Part shown: positions 24,241 through 35,865 of the stretch, in pieces | Layout: each line of letters begins with the position of its first letter | How positions within the stretch are numbered: position 1 is the stretch's first letter | NCBI GenBank assembly: GCA_027625915.1 | Contig: JANTQA010000029.1 | Coordinates: forward strand, 496,001 to 560,000 | Direction: 5' to 3' | DNA: 64,000 bases | DNA from: Anaeramoeba flamelloides | Taxonomy: Eukaryota > Metamonada > Anaeramoebidae | Notes under the pieces: model-generated | What the model was told of the DNA's origin: nothing | The model's database searches: none | Seen by the model: the letters and a program-made list of their open reading frames with translations, nothing else | Program-made: the position numbers and the translations under genes

Positions 24241-26048
24241 TAGGTTTCAAAATTACAAAAAATGATAAGATTGTTAAAATTGAAAGTCTATTTTGAGAAG
24301 AATATTGTATTATACTTTTTGAATATGTTCTATTTTTTTTCAATGAAACTAGTAACTTTTGACTTGAAAGGAGTTTATAATCTCTTCTATTCGCAGATTT
24401 GTAATATTCTAATTATTTAAATATATATACATATATATATATATTCTTATAAAGGTCAATTTTAAAATAAAATTGATATTTAAAAAAAAAATTGTCGTCT
24501 GTGACTAAAAAAAAATGTACATTATAAGTTATATAAAAATGTTATTTTTTTATGTGAATAATAATTTAGAACCCGAAATTATATACCTAGAAATATATAA
24601 AATGAATTTATCAAACGCTATTAAAAATTAAATAAATTCCTATTATATAGAACTCTTAGGGGATTTTTGAAATAAATATAAATAAATAAATAATTGAAAT
24701 ATAATAATTACTGGTAAATTAAAAATAAATTTTTTAAGATTTTCGTTCAATTTTTATTTTTTATATCTTCGATACGAATATTAAAAATATTTTCAGATAA
24801 ATGTCTTGTTCTCTACTAATTTACAAGTTTCTCTTGTATTTAGACCCATAAAATTCCAATTGTAAATCTTATAAAAAATTTTTTAACATAAGTAAATTAA
24901 CAAAAAAGTTAATAGTATCATTGTGAATTTATCAGAATGATAAAAAAATGAAAATTTTTGATCTCAAGAAATTGTATTTAATCTAGAGCTTATTTTCTTG
25001 CAGTCTTTAAAAAGGAAATTGTTTGGATGCTAAATAAAAAATAATTCTTTGTATTGAATCAAATTTTTATCTCAATTTGATTACTATAAGAAAAAATGGT
25101 TTAAAATTTTCAATTTTATTGGTTTAAAGTTGAATTTTGAACTGATCGAAAATAATCGATGATTTGTGGATTTTTTTTTTTGAAAGTTGAAAGCAATAAA
25201 TCTACAAAAAAAAGTAAATAATTTGTTTAGTAAAAAGTACTTGTTCATATTTGAGGTTCATTTATTGTAAAAATTGTTAATCTATTTTTCCAAGGAAAAT
25301 TTATGAATTAGTGTTTTATCATTTTCTTCTCAATATCGTTAGTGTAACTTTATGGTCCAAACTTTTATATATCAATTAAAGTAAAAAAAGTTCATATATA
25401 AGATACTTTTTTTCGAAATTTTTTTAATATATTTATTCTCCTAGAATATGGTCCTGTGAACTTAAATTAAGGTTTTTTGTACGTAAAGTTGGACTGAATG
25501 TACAATAAAAATTAAAAAAAGGGAAAATGAAAAATGAAAAATAATTGAACTGGGGGTGAAGTACTTTTTACCAATTTTGGTCGAATTTTTGGTTTGAAAT
25601 TTCTTTTTATAATCATTTCTTTCAGTCAATAAAGTCTTAAATAAATAATTAAGATGATTTGGAATCCATATTATATTATATTTACATATCCATTAAAAAA
25701 TTAAAATGAAAATATCTAAAAAATTAATCAAGAAAAAATCAAAAAAAAAATAATTAATTTATTGATAATATATATATATATGTTTTTGATTCAAATTATT
25801 CTTTAAATATTTGTTTTAAAACCTAATTAGGAATAGAAAACTTTTTATTGAAAATATGGAGAAAACATAATTTAGAGATATTCTTTAAATAATAAATTAA
25901 AATGAATTTTAAATATGATTTTCATTTATTTTATCTTATACAAGTTTTGTTTCAGAAAAAAAGATACTTTTTTGAATTCTTTCTCCAGAAATTTAGGATT
26001 TGTTGGAAATATTTATTTGATTTTACAATTATTTTTCTTTGATTATAA

Positions 26049-26250
26049 TAAGTTCCACTTCAAAAACACAAATGGGAAAAAAAATTAAGGGATATCAATA
26101 AATCTCAAATTAAAGCAAGACATTTTTCAGGAATTTGGGTTTTACTAATTGTTTTACTAGAATCTTATTTTGTATCTTAATTTTAAATTTTTTTTATGTC
26201 TTAAATTTTGTTGAAAGTTTTGGTGCTAAAAGTGGAACTGACTATCACGG
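26049..26250. mobile_element. MITE with CAGTCAGTTCCAC ends, decayed copy
   Basis: The left end reads aagttccacttcaaaaacac, the right end gtgctaaaagtggaactgac, and caaattaaagc / gtcttaaatttt boxes lie between. Same layout as 10510-10710 and 61636-61835 but with more changes, so an older insertion. Confidence 0.65.
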
Positions 26251-26767
26251 TTTGATAAAAAAACTGAAACATGGTTTTTAATTGGGAGCATTACTGAAAA
26301 TTCAAAGTAAGATTAATTAAAAAAAGAATAAATATATAAATAAAGTTAAAAAAGGAAGTATTCAACACGGTAACAGTTTTTTTAATACTATCTTCTGTTA
26401 GGGGATTTTCTTTGATTGATCAATTCTGAAAAATTTATTGTTAAAATTTGAATATTTTTGAGATCTCCAAAACCACTTGAATAATTTCGAGCTGAAAGTA
26501 GATTTATATTGCCTTGTTGGATTGAATATAAAAAATATAATGGATTATTATTTGTAGTTAATTGGTTTCTTCTTTTAATTGATTTTAGTTTTCATTTCCA
26601 GGTTCTATTAAGGTTCAATAATAAAAACTGTATTTCAATTTTCTTCCCTGTTTTACTTTTTTTCCCATCTGGTAAATTGAAAAATCAAAACAATTCTGAA
26701 TTTTACTTTCAATTTTTTCTCATATTACTTTATCTTAAAGTTGAAATTGTTCTTTTTCTATTTCTTT

Positions 26768-27328
26768 AAGGTTTACAATCCCTGAAATTTGAAAAAAGAT
26801 TATCTTGTGTCGGGAATAGTGGCTTGTTAATAGGGTACTTATCTGATCGATCTTGAACTTGGTATGGATTTTAATAGTGGTTCAAAATAGCAATTTTTGA
26901 CAATTTATTGTTTTTTTTTAACCGAAATCCGAATTGAAGAGTGTAAAATCAATGGTTGGAACTTAAGTTATAAAAAAATGTGGTTTGTGGGTTGTTGATT
27001 GAAAATTTTAATTAGGTTTGGTTTTATTTAGAGCTTTTAAAAAATTTTATTTTTTCATTTTGTTAATTGATAAAAATAGTAAATCAAGATTCTTTTCAAC
27101 AACCCAAAACTCAAAAGTTATTCTTTTTTATCCACCTACCTATTAATCTTACACTCTTCAATTCGGATTTCGGAAAAAAAAAACAATAATTTGTCAAAAA
27201 TTGCTATTTTGAACCACTATTAAAATCCATACCAAGTCCAAGATCGATCATCTAAATACCCTATTAACAAGCCACTATTCCCGACACAAGATAATCTTTT
27301 TTTCAAATTTCAGAGATTGTTAATCCTT
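26768..27328. mobile_element. Foldback element at TTAA, copy 1
   Basis: This 561-bp element has arms of about 185 bases: ggtttacaatccctgaaatt ... ccgaattgaagagtgta at the left, and the complement at the right from tacactcttcaattcgg to the end. TTAA sits at both outer edges (TTAAGG ... CCTTAA), suggesting a TTAA target as in piggyBac-type elements. No ORF. A second 558-bp copy lies at 63389-63946. Confidence 0.8.
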
Positions 27329-27399
27329 AATGTTTCATCTCAAAAAAATTACTGGGGATGTTTTGATCAACTTCAAGTATTTGGTTTGTTTCTCATATA

Positions 27400-28060
27400 A
27401 TAAGAAGGCAATTGTACCCCACTGTTTTCTCATGAACCCTACTTTGATCTCATTTTTGGGAATAATGTCATCTATCAAATCGTCTCCTTTCTTGATATTT
27501 TTAAAATGATGATCTTTTTGTCAATAAAATCAAGATTGGTTCTGTGACTTTCGGGTAATCTGGACTGTCTATTTCCTTGATTATGTTAGATATTAAATTT
27601 GGATCAAGCCCAAAGAATCTTTCTTCCTATAATATTGTCTATTCAAAGCAATTCTTTTGTTTTTTGTTCTTTCAGTTGTTGTTATCTTTTTGTCTTTTTG
27701 TATTTTCAAAAGATTATTTGTTTTCGTTCTCTGTAATTTACTTTGCTGTATTTCTGATGTAAAGTCTTGGTAATTCAATAACACAATGATGTATAATTGC
27801 TCATGATACTTTTGCATGAACTTTATTTTATTTGATTTTGTTGAAAGCTTGTGTGATTCATTCATTGATTGTTTTTGTAGTGAGTGATTAGTAAATGAAA
27901 TTAAAGTGTGTAGTGTATTTTTAGGCAGTTTAATTATTGTTCTTGATTCATTTAGTGTGATTGAATATGTGAAAGACGACGAAATTGTCAAAATAAAAGT
28001 GGAATATTTTAGTGTATTTTATTTTGCGTGATTATTGTAAATGAAAAATATCAAAAAGAG
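27400..28060. other. More balanced stretch before the tRNA gene, no firm gene
   Basis: This stretch has fewer homopolymers than its surroundings, and a 132-codon minus frame (27593-27991) is open. That frame has no ATG at its start, no recognised domain and no clear splice partners. It is described here only because it may hold a lost or fast-evolving exon. Confidence 0.3.
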
Positions 28061-28077
28061 GATTTAAAATGTAAAAA

Positions 28078-28148
28078 ACACTGTTGGTTCAATGGCAGAA
28101 TGGGACGTTGCCATCGTCTTGATCGGGGTTCGATTCCCCGACAGTGTA
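28078..28148 (+). tRNA. tRNA-Gly (anticodon GCC)
   Basis: This 71-base cloverleaf has an acceptor stem ACACTGT/ACAGTGT (7 perfect pairs), D stem GTTC/GAAT with loop AATGGCA, anticodon stem GGACG/CGTCT around loop TTGCCAT (anticodon GCC), a four-base variable loop, and T stem CGGGG/CCCCG around TTCGATT. The A box (TGGTTCAATGGC) and B box (GGTTCGATTCC) are both intact, and the gene has no intron. A T run (ttttt, then tttttttt) follows at once as the Pol III stop. CCA is not encoded, as usual in eukaryotes. Confidence 0.97.
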
Positions 28149-28165
28149 TTTTTCTTTTTTTTATT
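28149..28165 (+). terminator. Pol III poly-T terminator
   Basis: TTTTTC followed by eight T's begins one base after the tRNA discriminator base. Confidence 0.85.
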
Positions 28166-29494
28166 CTAGTTTTTAATTTTTATTGAGAAGAAACAAAAAA
28201 AATAAAAAGAATAAAAAAACTATTTTTCTAGTTTTTTCAGTGAAAGAAAAAAATTTTTAGTTGTAAATTTTTTTTATTTTTTTAAATTTTTTAAGGTGTA
28301 AATATTTTTTTTTAAAATTAAGATATTGAAATATAATCTAATAACTTTTCCAATCAAAACCACAATAATAAATCATAAATTAAAAAAAAGGTCAAAATCA
28401 TCCAAATTTTTCTATTTTTGGGGAGTGTAAAAAAACATTAATTGATCAAAAGAAATTTCACAATTCTAGAAAAAAAAACACAAATTTAAGAAAAGATTTT
28501 TTTTATGATATCACTGCTTGGTCTATACAAATTATTTTTCAAGTTGATATTATATTTAAGGTTATGTATATTGGAGTTGTAAAGAATTCAAATTTAATCG
28601 GGTAACAGATAATTTTTTTTTCCAAAATTTTCAAGTATAATTTCGAATTTGGTTATTAAAATAGTTTTATACCTTACCTTTGTTTTTCCAAAAATATAAC
28701 CTAACACCCTTTTTTTGTGAATAAACTAGTTTTTATGAATAAAAAGAAATGATTTTGAATATAAAATATGAAATGTGCTTACTTCTCATTCTTTTAAGTC
28801 AATATATATATATATATATATATATTACATAAAAAGATCATATTTTAACCATAAAATATGAAGAAATATTAATTTTTATGGTATTTTATACTCTTTGATG
28901 GTTGGAATGTATAAAAATGTAACAATTTTTTTTATATTAATTTTATTATTAAAAGGACATTATTCGACAGAATATCCGATAATTTGTCTGAAAAACCAAA
29001 ATGTGTTTAAAATCTTTTATCCTATCCATAATTTTAGCTCAAAAAAAAACCTTTGATTGATTATTTGTTGAAGAATAATCAAAATATTCTAATTATTTTT
29101 TGTTTTTTCGATTTCTATAAAAAAATGTATCGCAAAAACTTATGGAAACTTTCAAACAAATCAAGTCAAATATGAAATCCATTTTATTTACCTTTTATTG
29201 AACTTTCTATCCTGATATTTTGAAGTTTATTCACGTGATGTACTTTGATTTGATAGTATTTGAATCTAAAGTAGGTGTGGGCGTTTCATAATTAAATTTG
29301 GATTTTTGAACCCTTTCTAGTAAATTTTAGCATTAGGTTTATCAAAAAACATTTTATGGCAAAATGACAAATTTCTGAAAAAAAAAACCAAATTTTAAAT
29401 TTTAACTAAACTATTTTTCAGTCAAAGGGGCACAGTTAATGAGTGAAATAAATATGTTAAAAGGGTTTGTATAGATATTAGAAGAAAAATTTTA
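28166..29494. other. Gene-free stretch after the tRNA gene
   Basis: A+T-rich DNA without a recognised gene. It holds a (TA)n tract at about 28801-28826 and otherwise nothing that can be named. Confidence 0.5.
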
Positions 29495-30115
29495 TTTTGG
29501 AAATTTTCAAAATTGAAATCATTTTTTCACATTTTAGCACATTTTTTTGTTTTTTTTTTTCGATTTTTTTTTTGTAACATAATTCAATTGCAAAAATTTT
29601 TTTATTGCAAGATCAATAGTTACTTGGTAAAAAAGTGTTATTCTAAGGTTATTGAAACTGTGAAAATGATTATTTCAAAATCTAATTTATTTCTATAGGA
29701 ATTTTATTTGATCTTTGATCCTGATATTTGTTTAACAAATGTGAAAAAATTCCAGACCATTTTCATTTCCTTTTTCAAATAGAGACCATAAACCCCAACA
29801 CACTTCGTTTGGGGACTTGATTTCTAAAAGAAAAGTATGGGAAATGAAGTGAAAATTGTTTCCTATTTATTATTCAAATACCAGTAGAAGTTCAAAACAA
29901 ACATTCTTGTTTTTCTCAATATACCCTAAGAATTTGAGTTTTTACAATTTTTAAGAAAATTCATTGATTAATTAGTTTTCTTTCAGACGGATATCAACTA
30001 TTTTTTAATGTGTATTATTCTGCTTATTTCTTATTTGTTCTTAAAAGGTCAATTATATAAAATAATTGATATTTGAAAAAAATGGTTTTTTTTGGATTCC
30101 ACTTTGACTGAAACA
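29495..30115 (+). repeat. Dispersed repeat (cttgtttttctcaat family) with a MITE inside
   Basis: The stretches 29495-29715 and 29890-30115 match 58055-58510 in order (caaaattgaaatcattttttc, gcaaaaatttttttattgca, then ttgtttttctcaat and ctttgactgaaacaaagttt). The middle, about 29745-29890, is instead an inverted-repeat element ending attcaaataccagtag, so that element landed in an older repeat. A third worn copy is at 23505-23800. Confidence 0.65.
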
Positions 30116-30129
30116 AAGTTTATATACAT

Positions 30130-30156
30130 CTATAGATAGATAGATAGATAGATAAA
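30130..30156. repeat. (TAGA)n microsatellite
   Basis: Six near-exact ATAG units lie just after the repeat at 29495-30115. Confidence 0.85.
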
Positions 30157-30395
30157 GACAGTGTTCCACATTAAATAAAAGAAAAAAGAAAAGAAAACAA
30201 ATCCAAAACACAATATTAGGTTTTAATTTTGAGATCGAATCTCTGAAAAAAAAAAAAGAAGAAAAAAAAATTATTATTCTAAATTACCATCTAAAGTAAA
30301 GAGGTATTTAGATTGATATTTTTGAATTTTTATCTTTCATTATTTAAATATTTTTTTTCATTTTATGACGAGAAAAATTGTTTTACTTTTCCGAT

Positions 30396-31440
30396 TTATA
30401 TCATTTTTTTAGCAAGGGTGTTAATGTATTGTTCACGGTTACCGTGTTCACCTTTATTAACAAAACTTTTTTTTACAGTGCTAAATCCTCCAACTGGGGG
30501 CTTAAGTTTAAATGCCCATAAGAAACTATTGGCGTGTTTAAAGTTTTTACCCACAGTGTAAATTTCATGAACTAAGTCTTCCATACAGATAATATCATAT
30601 TTTTTCAGTTTGTCATAAATCATTTCATTTGAGTCAATGATCTTTCTTTGGTGGTTTACTCTTGCGTGTCCTCTTTTATAAATTAATGCTCTAACTGTTT
30701 CAACATCTGGGTATCCCCATGTGACATATGGATCAATGAAATGAAGCATCCTAAGTGAGGATTTGTTGAGTCTAATGAAGACACCACTATAAATTCTTCG
30801 AAGTCTCAACAATTGTAAAATTTTTCTTGGCTTTGGTGGGACACCAACAATTCTTTTTGTAAAGTAAAGTTATTTCATTTGGTTTTTGTGAAGTGTACGA
30901 TTTTACAAGAATTAAAAAATCGTTTTAGGATTGAAAAATGATTGTGAAAAGATTTGAGAATGAAAAAAAAAAAAAAAAGAAACAAAAAGAACCGAGATCT
31001 TTAAAAGTATTTTTCTTGAGAACTTCTCTCAAAATATGGATTCAATTCAACAGATCTAATAATGCATGCCAAACAAGAGAATAAAATTTTTATTCTTTCT
31101 TATTTTCCATAATAAAAAAGAATCTTGGAAAATAAATAAAAAGAAACAAAAAAGCAAAAATATCTAAATTAAAAGTTACCCTCTAATCCGAATAATAAAA
31201 GCTAATTTTGGTTCTGGTTCCCTATAAAAGGATCCTTCTTTCAGTGTTTTTGTTTTAATTCAACAAGTTTTTGATCTTGTTCTAGATATTCTTATTCATA
31301 TTTTTCGGCTCTTTTAAAAGCTTTTTCTTTAATTTCTTTGAGAAGTTTGATTCTTTTTTGGTTTTTTTCTTTTTTAACTTCTTTTGAGTTGAAGCTTCTT
31401 TTTGATTGTTTTTTGATTGTTTTTTGATTGTTTCTGGGAT
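30396..31440 (-). pseudogene. Ribosomal protein L7 (uL30), two-exon copy broken in exon 1
   Basis: The second exon (30852-30396) is whole. It reads VGVPPKPRKILQLLRLRR, then the uL30 core WGYP...LIYKRGHARVN...ICMEDLVHEIYTVGK and the C-terminal GNREQYINTLAKKM, ending in TAA. The intron (31179-30853) still has a GTAAC donor and an AAAAG acceptor in matching phase (GG|A). The first exon carries RIKLLKEIKEKAFKRAEKYE, then an in-frame TAA at 31294-31292 where relatives have a sense codon. After ELKQKH a one-base shift is needed to reach EGSFYREPEPKLAFIIRIRG. Further upstream an 11-base unit (CAATCAAAAAA) stands three times in a row and also breaks the frame. A kept intron means a DNA-level duplicate, not a retrocopy. 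If the breaks are assembly errors this would be the functional uL30 gene; uL30 forms part of the large ribosomal subunit. Confidence 0.8.
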
Positions 31441-31496
31441 TTTTCTGTCATCTGAAAATTGATTATGAATTTCTGAAAGTGGATTGAAAATGGGTT

Positions 31497-31507
31497 TTTG
31501 TTTTTGT

Positions 31508-31538
<31 letters not shown>

Positions 31539-31546
31539 GTTTTGTT
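31497..31546. repeat. (TTTTTG)n / (TTTTG)n tract
   Basis: About six TTTTTG units are followed by four TTTTG units just upstream of the L7 copy. Pure slippage DNA. Confidence 0.9.
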
Positions 31547-31559
31547 ACGTTGATTTTAG

Positions 31560-34500
31560 GTTTGAACGAAAAAGAAAATGAATACCAAATTGGTTGAATA
31601 AAAAAGTTAGTGCAGAAAAGAAAAAACTAACGATCGTACTTTGACATTATCAAAAATAAACAAATGAGAGCAAAAAGTAAAAAAATAAAATCTCCTTCTT
31701 GATTTTCCCTTATTAAAGTGGTATTGAGGCTAAATCACTAATTGAACACACAAACTTAAATTTTTCTACAGGTACGAGTAATCATCAATAATAAAAAGTT
31801 TTTAAAAATACCGATCAATTGATCATCAACCCTAAATGTCAATTAAAACCTGTGAATTTTTTTCTTCTTGAACAAACACAACATCTAATTCAGTCTGAAA
31901 TAATATCCCAAAAACAATTCTAATTTTCAAGATAAATTGCTCGATATTTGATGTTAATTTTTAAATTCGAAATAATGTACTGATAAATTCAAATAAAAAT
32001 CAAAAATTTTTTACTTCATTTTCCTTTTTACAAATTTTTTTTTAATCATTTTGAATAACACGTTCTAATAGATTAAATACTGAGAAACTTTATAAAATTA
32101 GTTGTTCTTTCAAAATATTCCTAGTCTCTAGTTGTTTAAAAAGTTGACCACCTAGATTACAAAAATAGAAATTGAACTTAAAATTTCATTATATAAATTA
32201 AAATTTATCAGTATGTTTCAAATTTTGTATAATTTTTGTTTTTATCAGAAATTTTGTGTTTTTTTTCAATCAACAATTCTCTCTTTATAATTAACTCTAT
32301 TTCTTGAGATAAATTGTTTCAAAAATTTCATTCTTAATTTTTTCAAAATTAATTGTTTCCTAGGTTAATTTAATAAACCAATATCAGATCTACTTCTTGT
32401 TTATTATCCATTTATTTGATCTTTTGAATATATCAGCTTTCTAAATCAAGAAAATTTACTTTTTATTTTAAAACACAAGACTTTTCAATTCGCGATCAGT
32501 TCTTTAAGGGGTTAGGATTTATTAAATTTTTTTTAGGTAACTTTAATAGAGATTTAGAAATTTTTTTTGCCAATTACTTAGATTTGTTATCAAAGTGAAA
32601 AAATTCTGTGTCTAGTAATGAAATCTCGATAAATGACATTCATTAAATTTCTTTATTGTTTTTATAGAAATAAAAAATTTTTCAATTTTTTCACTTTTTT
32701 AAAAGTTGCTTTTTTTCAACTTTTAGTAAAAAATACAAAAAATAACAAAAAATATGAGCAAGAAAGCAAAACCTTGTAGTGTTTGTGGTAGGTATACAAA
32801 AAAATAATTTGAAAAATAAACCTAAAAAGCTTTTTTTTGGATTTGCATGAAAAACAGTTTGATTGGAAAAAAATATACAATATATGCTTTACTCTTAATA
32901 AAAAATTTGTTACTTTTCTTGTACCATTCTTTTTTGTTGTGGATCTACTTTTTGAGTTTACATTCTTTTTTTTTGTTGAATTTGAAGGTTTTTTAAGTCT
33001 TCCCAAATTATCATTCGATAAGTTTTTATCAGAGTCAAAAAAATAAAAGAATAGAATAAGAACTATTTTTTTTAAATGTAATAATTGATAAGACAAACTG
33101 AGTTCTTTATAGGGTCAAATTGGATGAAAAGAAGTGAATAAGGATATATTCACCAGTTTTAAAGTATTTTTTCGTTTTTAAAAATGAGAATAAATATTAT
33201 TTTTGTGAAAATAATTAAATCCAAAATTAATTAAAAAATTCTCATCCTTTAAAGAAATTTTTTAAACAAAAAAATATTAAAACACACTTTTTTTGACTAG
33301 AATTGTATAATTTTAAAAAAACAAAAACTCAAAGTTCTAAAAGTGAAAAAAACAGTCTATTTTCAATTTTAAATGTATTTCTAAATAAGGATTCCTTATT
33401 TAGTTATTGGTCAAAAAAAAAATTAATAGAGACTAGTCCCTTACAGAAAAAAATTTTTTGGCTTAATAGATCTCAATTTAATTGATAAACTATAATTATT
33501 CTTCTTCCAAATATTCATTTATTGAATCACTCTTACTGCAATTAATTTTATTGGCGGGAATTTGAATTGAAATATTAATAATGAAAAATATTAATCAAAT
33601 CAAAAAATTTTCTTTCGAAATCAATACTTTTCAACATAAAACAAAAATATGTTTTAAACTACTTTCGAAAAATAAGGGCCCAGTTTTTCAAATTATACTC
33701 ACTAAAATAATTATATGAGGAACCCTGTAAATAATCATCAATAAACTAGAAGTTGATGTATAATCATCAGAAGATTAAATACTAACAAGGTGTCTTCTTT
33801 AAAAATTTTTATACGTTGAAAGAAATCTATTTCATTTTTTTGTACAAAAATTTGGCTAAAAAAAATCATCCAAAATTTTACAACATCTGGATATTATCGA
33901 ATTTTTTTTCGGTTGTAAGAGTAATTTGATTGAGAATTAAATTGAAATTTTTCATCATGTAAAAATATTAAATGTAAATCAGTGAAGAAAAATTAACATT
34001 TGAAACTATTTGATTGAAGAAACTAACAAACAAAAAAAAATCAAATTGTTTTCTGATTGTTTGAAAATTTTTTTTATTTTCTTCCAATTTTTCAGTCAAA
34101 AGTTTGGTTAGTAAATTATGAAGTAGAAAATTTTATTTAAATTACATCATTAATCAACTGCCCAACATCATATTGAAATCCAATGATTCTAGAACGAGAT
34201 CTCGAAATTTGGGCCCCTATTTTTTGAATTTAGTTTACCATTTTCAAGAATTAACTTAAGGACTAGGTTTTTAAGTGAAAACAGTGAAATAATCGATAAA
34301 ATCACCCTTGAATAAGTTATGTAATCCAAGTAATACATGTCCAAGGAGAATTTCTTTGAGAAAAAATGTGAAATTTTCACAATTTCAACAATTTTCAGAA
34401 TTTTTACCTTGTTAGATCATGTCAAATTTTGATTTTAATATTTTAGAATTTCCATTTCAACTTTCAGAACTCACACTATTTTCTAGAACTATTCTACATA

Positions 34501-35445
34501 TTTTTTAAATTTACTTTTACAAGTTTGAAATGTTCTCAAATTTGAAATGCACTTGAAAATCCCCAAAAGCAATTTTTTGCAATTATTTTTTTTGTTATTT
34601 AAAATTTTCCTTTTCATTGAATAACAAAGAAAAATATACTGAGTGAAAAAGTAAAGATGACAAAAAATGTTTTTTTTTTTTTTTTTGTCCAATTTCTTCC
34701 GTGTGAAAATTTTTTTTGAGAAGCGAAAGTGAAATAACACAATTACTCAACCCCCTCAAGGGTGGGAACGTAGTCCTTAATTGTTAATAAAAATAATAGG
34801 TTACTTTTTTCTTTTATATCAAAAACATGCAATTTTTGAATTTCAAAAAAGAGACTCAAATCAATAAATTGTTTAAATGAGGTTAACTCATCCATTTAAA
34901 AGGTCTAAACACAAAATACAAAAAAAACAATCTTTTGAAGATCTTGAAAAATTTGATTTTATTTTCAAAAATGACTACTCCCTAAAGTGAAAAATCTCAA
35001 CAAACTCTTCACTATATATTCAAAATAGAAATAATGAAAATCTCTGAATCAAACACAACCAATTCTCAAATGTAAGAAGATAAAAAAGTAAAGGTAGAAT
35101 ATTTGATAGCTTAAGTGAAATCCCTCAAAAAGTTAAGCACTCAACAAACACGAAAAATTCTTTTTGATTTCAAAAGAAACACGAATAAAAAAACACTCGA
35201 AACCAATTAAACAATACATTTTTTGCAAAAAATAAAAGAATAACCAAATATAAAAAGGGATTGATTTCAATACAAACCAAATAATTTTGAATGGAGGAAT
35301 TATCTTAAAAGGGGGATTTTTTCAATTTTTTTTCTTTCAAATGATTCAATTTAAAAAAGAAATTCAAAAAAAATAAATTCATTAATTTTTAAATAAATCA
35401 ACTTTTTATTATTCAAATTTAAAACAACAATCAAACTCAAAACCA
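31560..35445. other. Gene-free stretch between the L7 copy and cofilin
   Basis: This stretch holds A+T-rich repeat debris. About 33400-33670 and 34770-34990 match, in the same order, 44790-44990 and 45020-45215 (ttaataga...gataaact, tcaatactttccaacataaa, tgaggttaactcrtccattt, aaaatgactactccct). A possible short first exon at 32754 is listed on its own. Confidence 0.5.
32754..32787 (+). CDS. Possible first exon starting MSKKAKPCSVC
   Basis: ATG 32754 opens a short Lys-rich frame with a CxxC pair, followed by a fair donor (G|GTAGGTAT). A T-rich leader precedes it. No second exon could be placed; AG at 33111-33112 gives only a few codons. It may be the head of a gene broken by insertions, or chance. 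Confidence 0.2.
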
Positions 35446-35865
35446 ATGACTGGAATTCTCCCAACAAACGAATGTATTGAACAATTTCAAGAATTTAAAT
35501 TCTCGAAAGAAGATCGGTTTATCATTTACAAAATGGATGAAAAACTCAGCAAGATTGAAGTAGAAAAAACTGGATCGAAAGACCTTACCTTTGAAGAATT
35601 TTATAACCAATTACCAAAAGACGATTGTAGGTATATTTGTTATCATTACGATTTTGATGTTGAAGGCCAAATGAGAAGCAAATTACTCTTTATTGGATGG
35701 ATGCCATCAACTGCAAAACTTAAAAACAAAATGGTGTATGCTACAACACTTTTGTCATTTAAAAATATGTTGAGGGGTATTGGTGTTTCCTTACAAATTA
35801 ACAACCCTGAGAGTTTAACTGAAGAATTAATTCTGAAAGTTGTTATGTCCAAAGTTAGGAAATAA
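35446..35865 (+). CDS. Cofilin / actin-depolymerising factor
   Basis: A single exon gives a 139-aa product, the usual ADF/cofilin length, with one ADF-homology domain over nearly all of it. It contains the N-terminal ECIEQFQEFKF block, RYICYHYDFD, the core strand LLFIGWMPSTAKLKNKMVYA with its K-x-K-M-x-Y-A actin-binding signature, the long helix TLLSFKNML, and the C-terminal EELILKVV. Cofilin binds actin filaments and monomers and speeds filament turnover. The start is the first ATG after an A-rich leader. Thr2 sits where many relatives have the regulatory Ser; whether it is phosphorylated is unknown. Unlike most genes in the window it has no intron. It ends in TAA. Confidence 0.95.
   Translation: MTGILPTNECIEQFQEFKFSKEDRFIIYKMDEKLSKIEVEKTGSKDLTFEEFYNQLPKDDCRYICYHYDFDVEGQMRSKLLFIGWMPSTAKLKNKMVYATTLLSFKNMLRGIGVSLQINNPESLTEELILKVVMSKVRK

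Larger units (their letters stand above)
21923..26048. other. Gene-free decayed repeat region
   Basis: No coding sequence is recognisable. About 23505-23800 is a worn copy of the repeat seen at 29495-30115 and 58055-58510 (ttgttgtttttctcaatgt, attgattgttt landmarks). Small TA, TG and TTTTCA microsatellites are scattered through it. The open frames present are Phe/Ile/Lys-only products of base composition. Confidence 0.5.

Noticed and set aside
27593-27991. 132-codon minus-strand ORF before the tRNA gene
   Set aside because: No ATG at its start, no recognised motif and no fitting splice partners; noted only as a less A+T-rich stretch.
32716-33096. 126-codon minus-strand ORF
   Set aside because: Lys/Ser/Phe-rich product of homopolymer tracts; the opposite strand is open as well.
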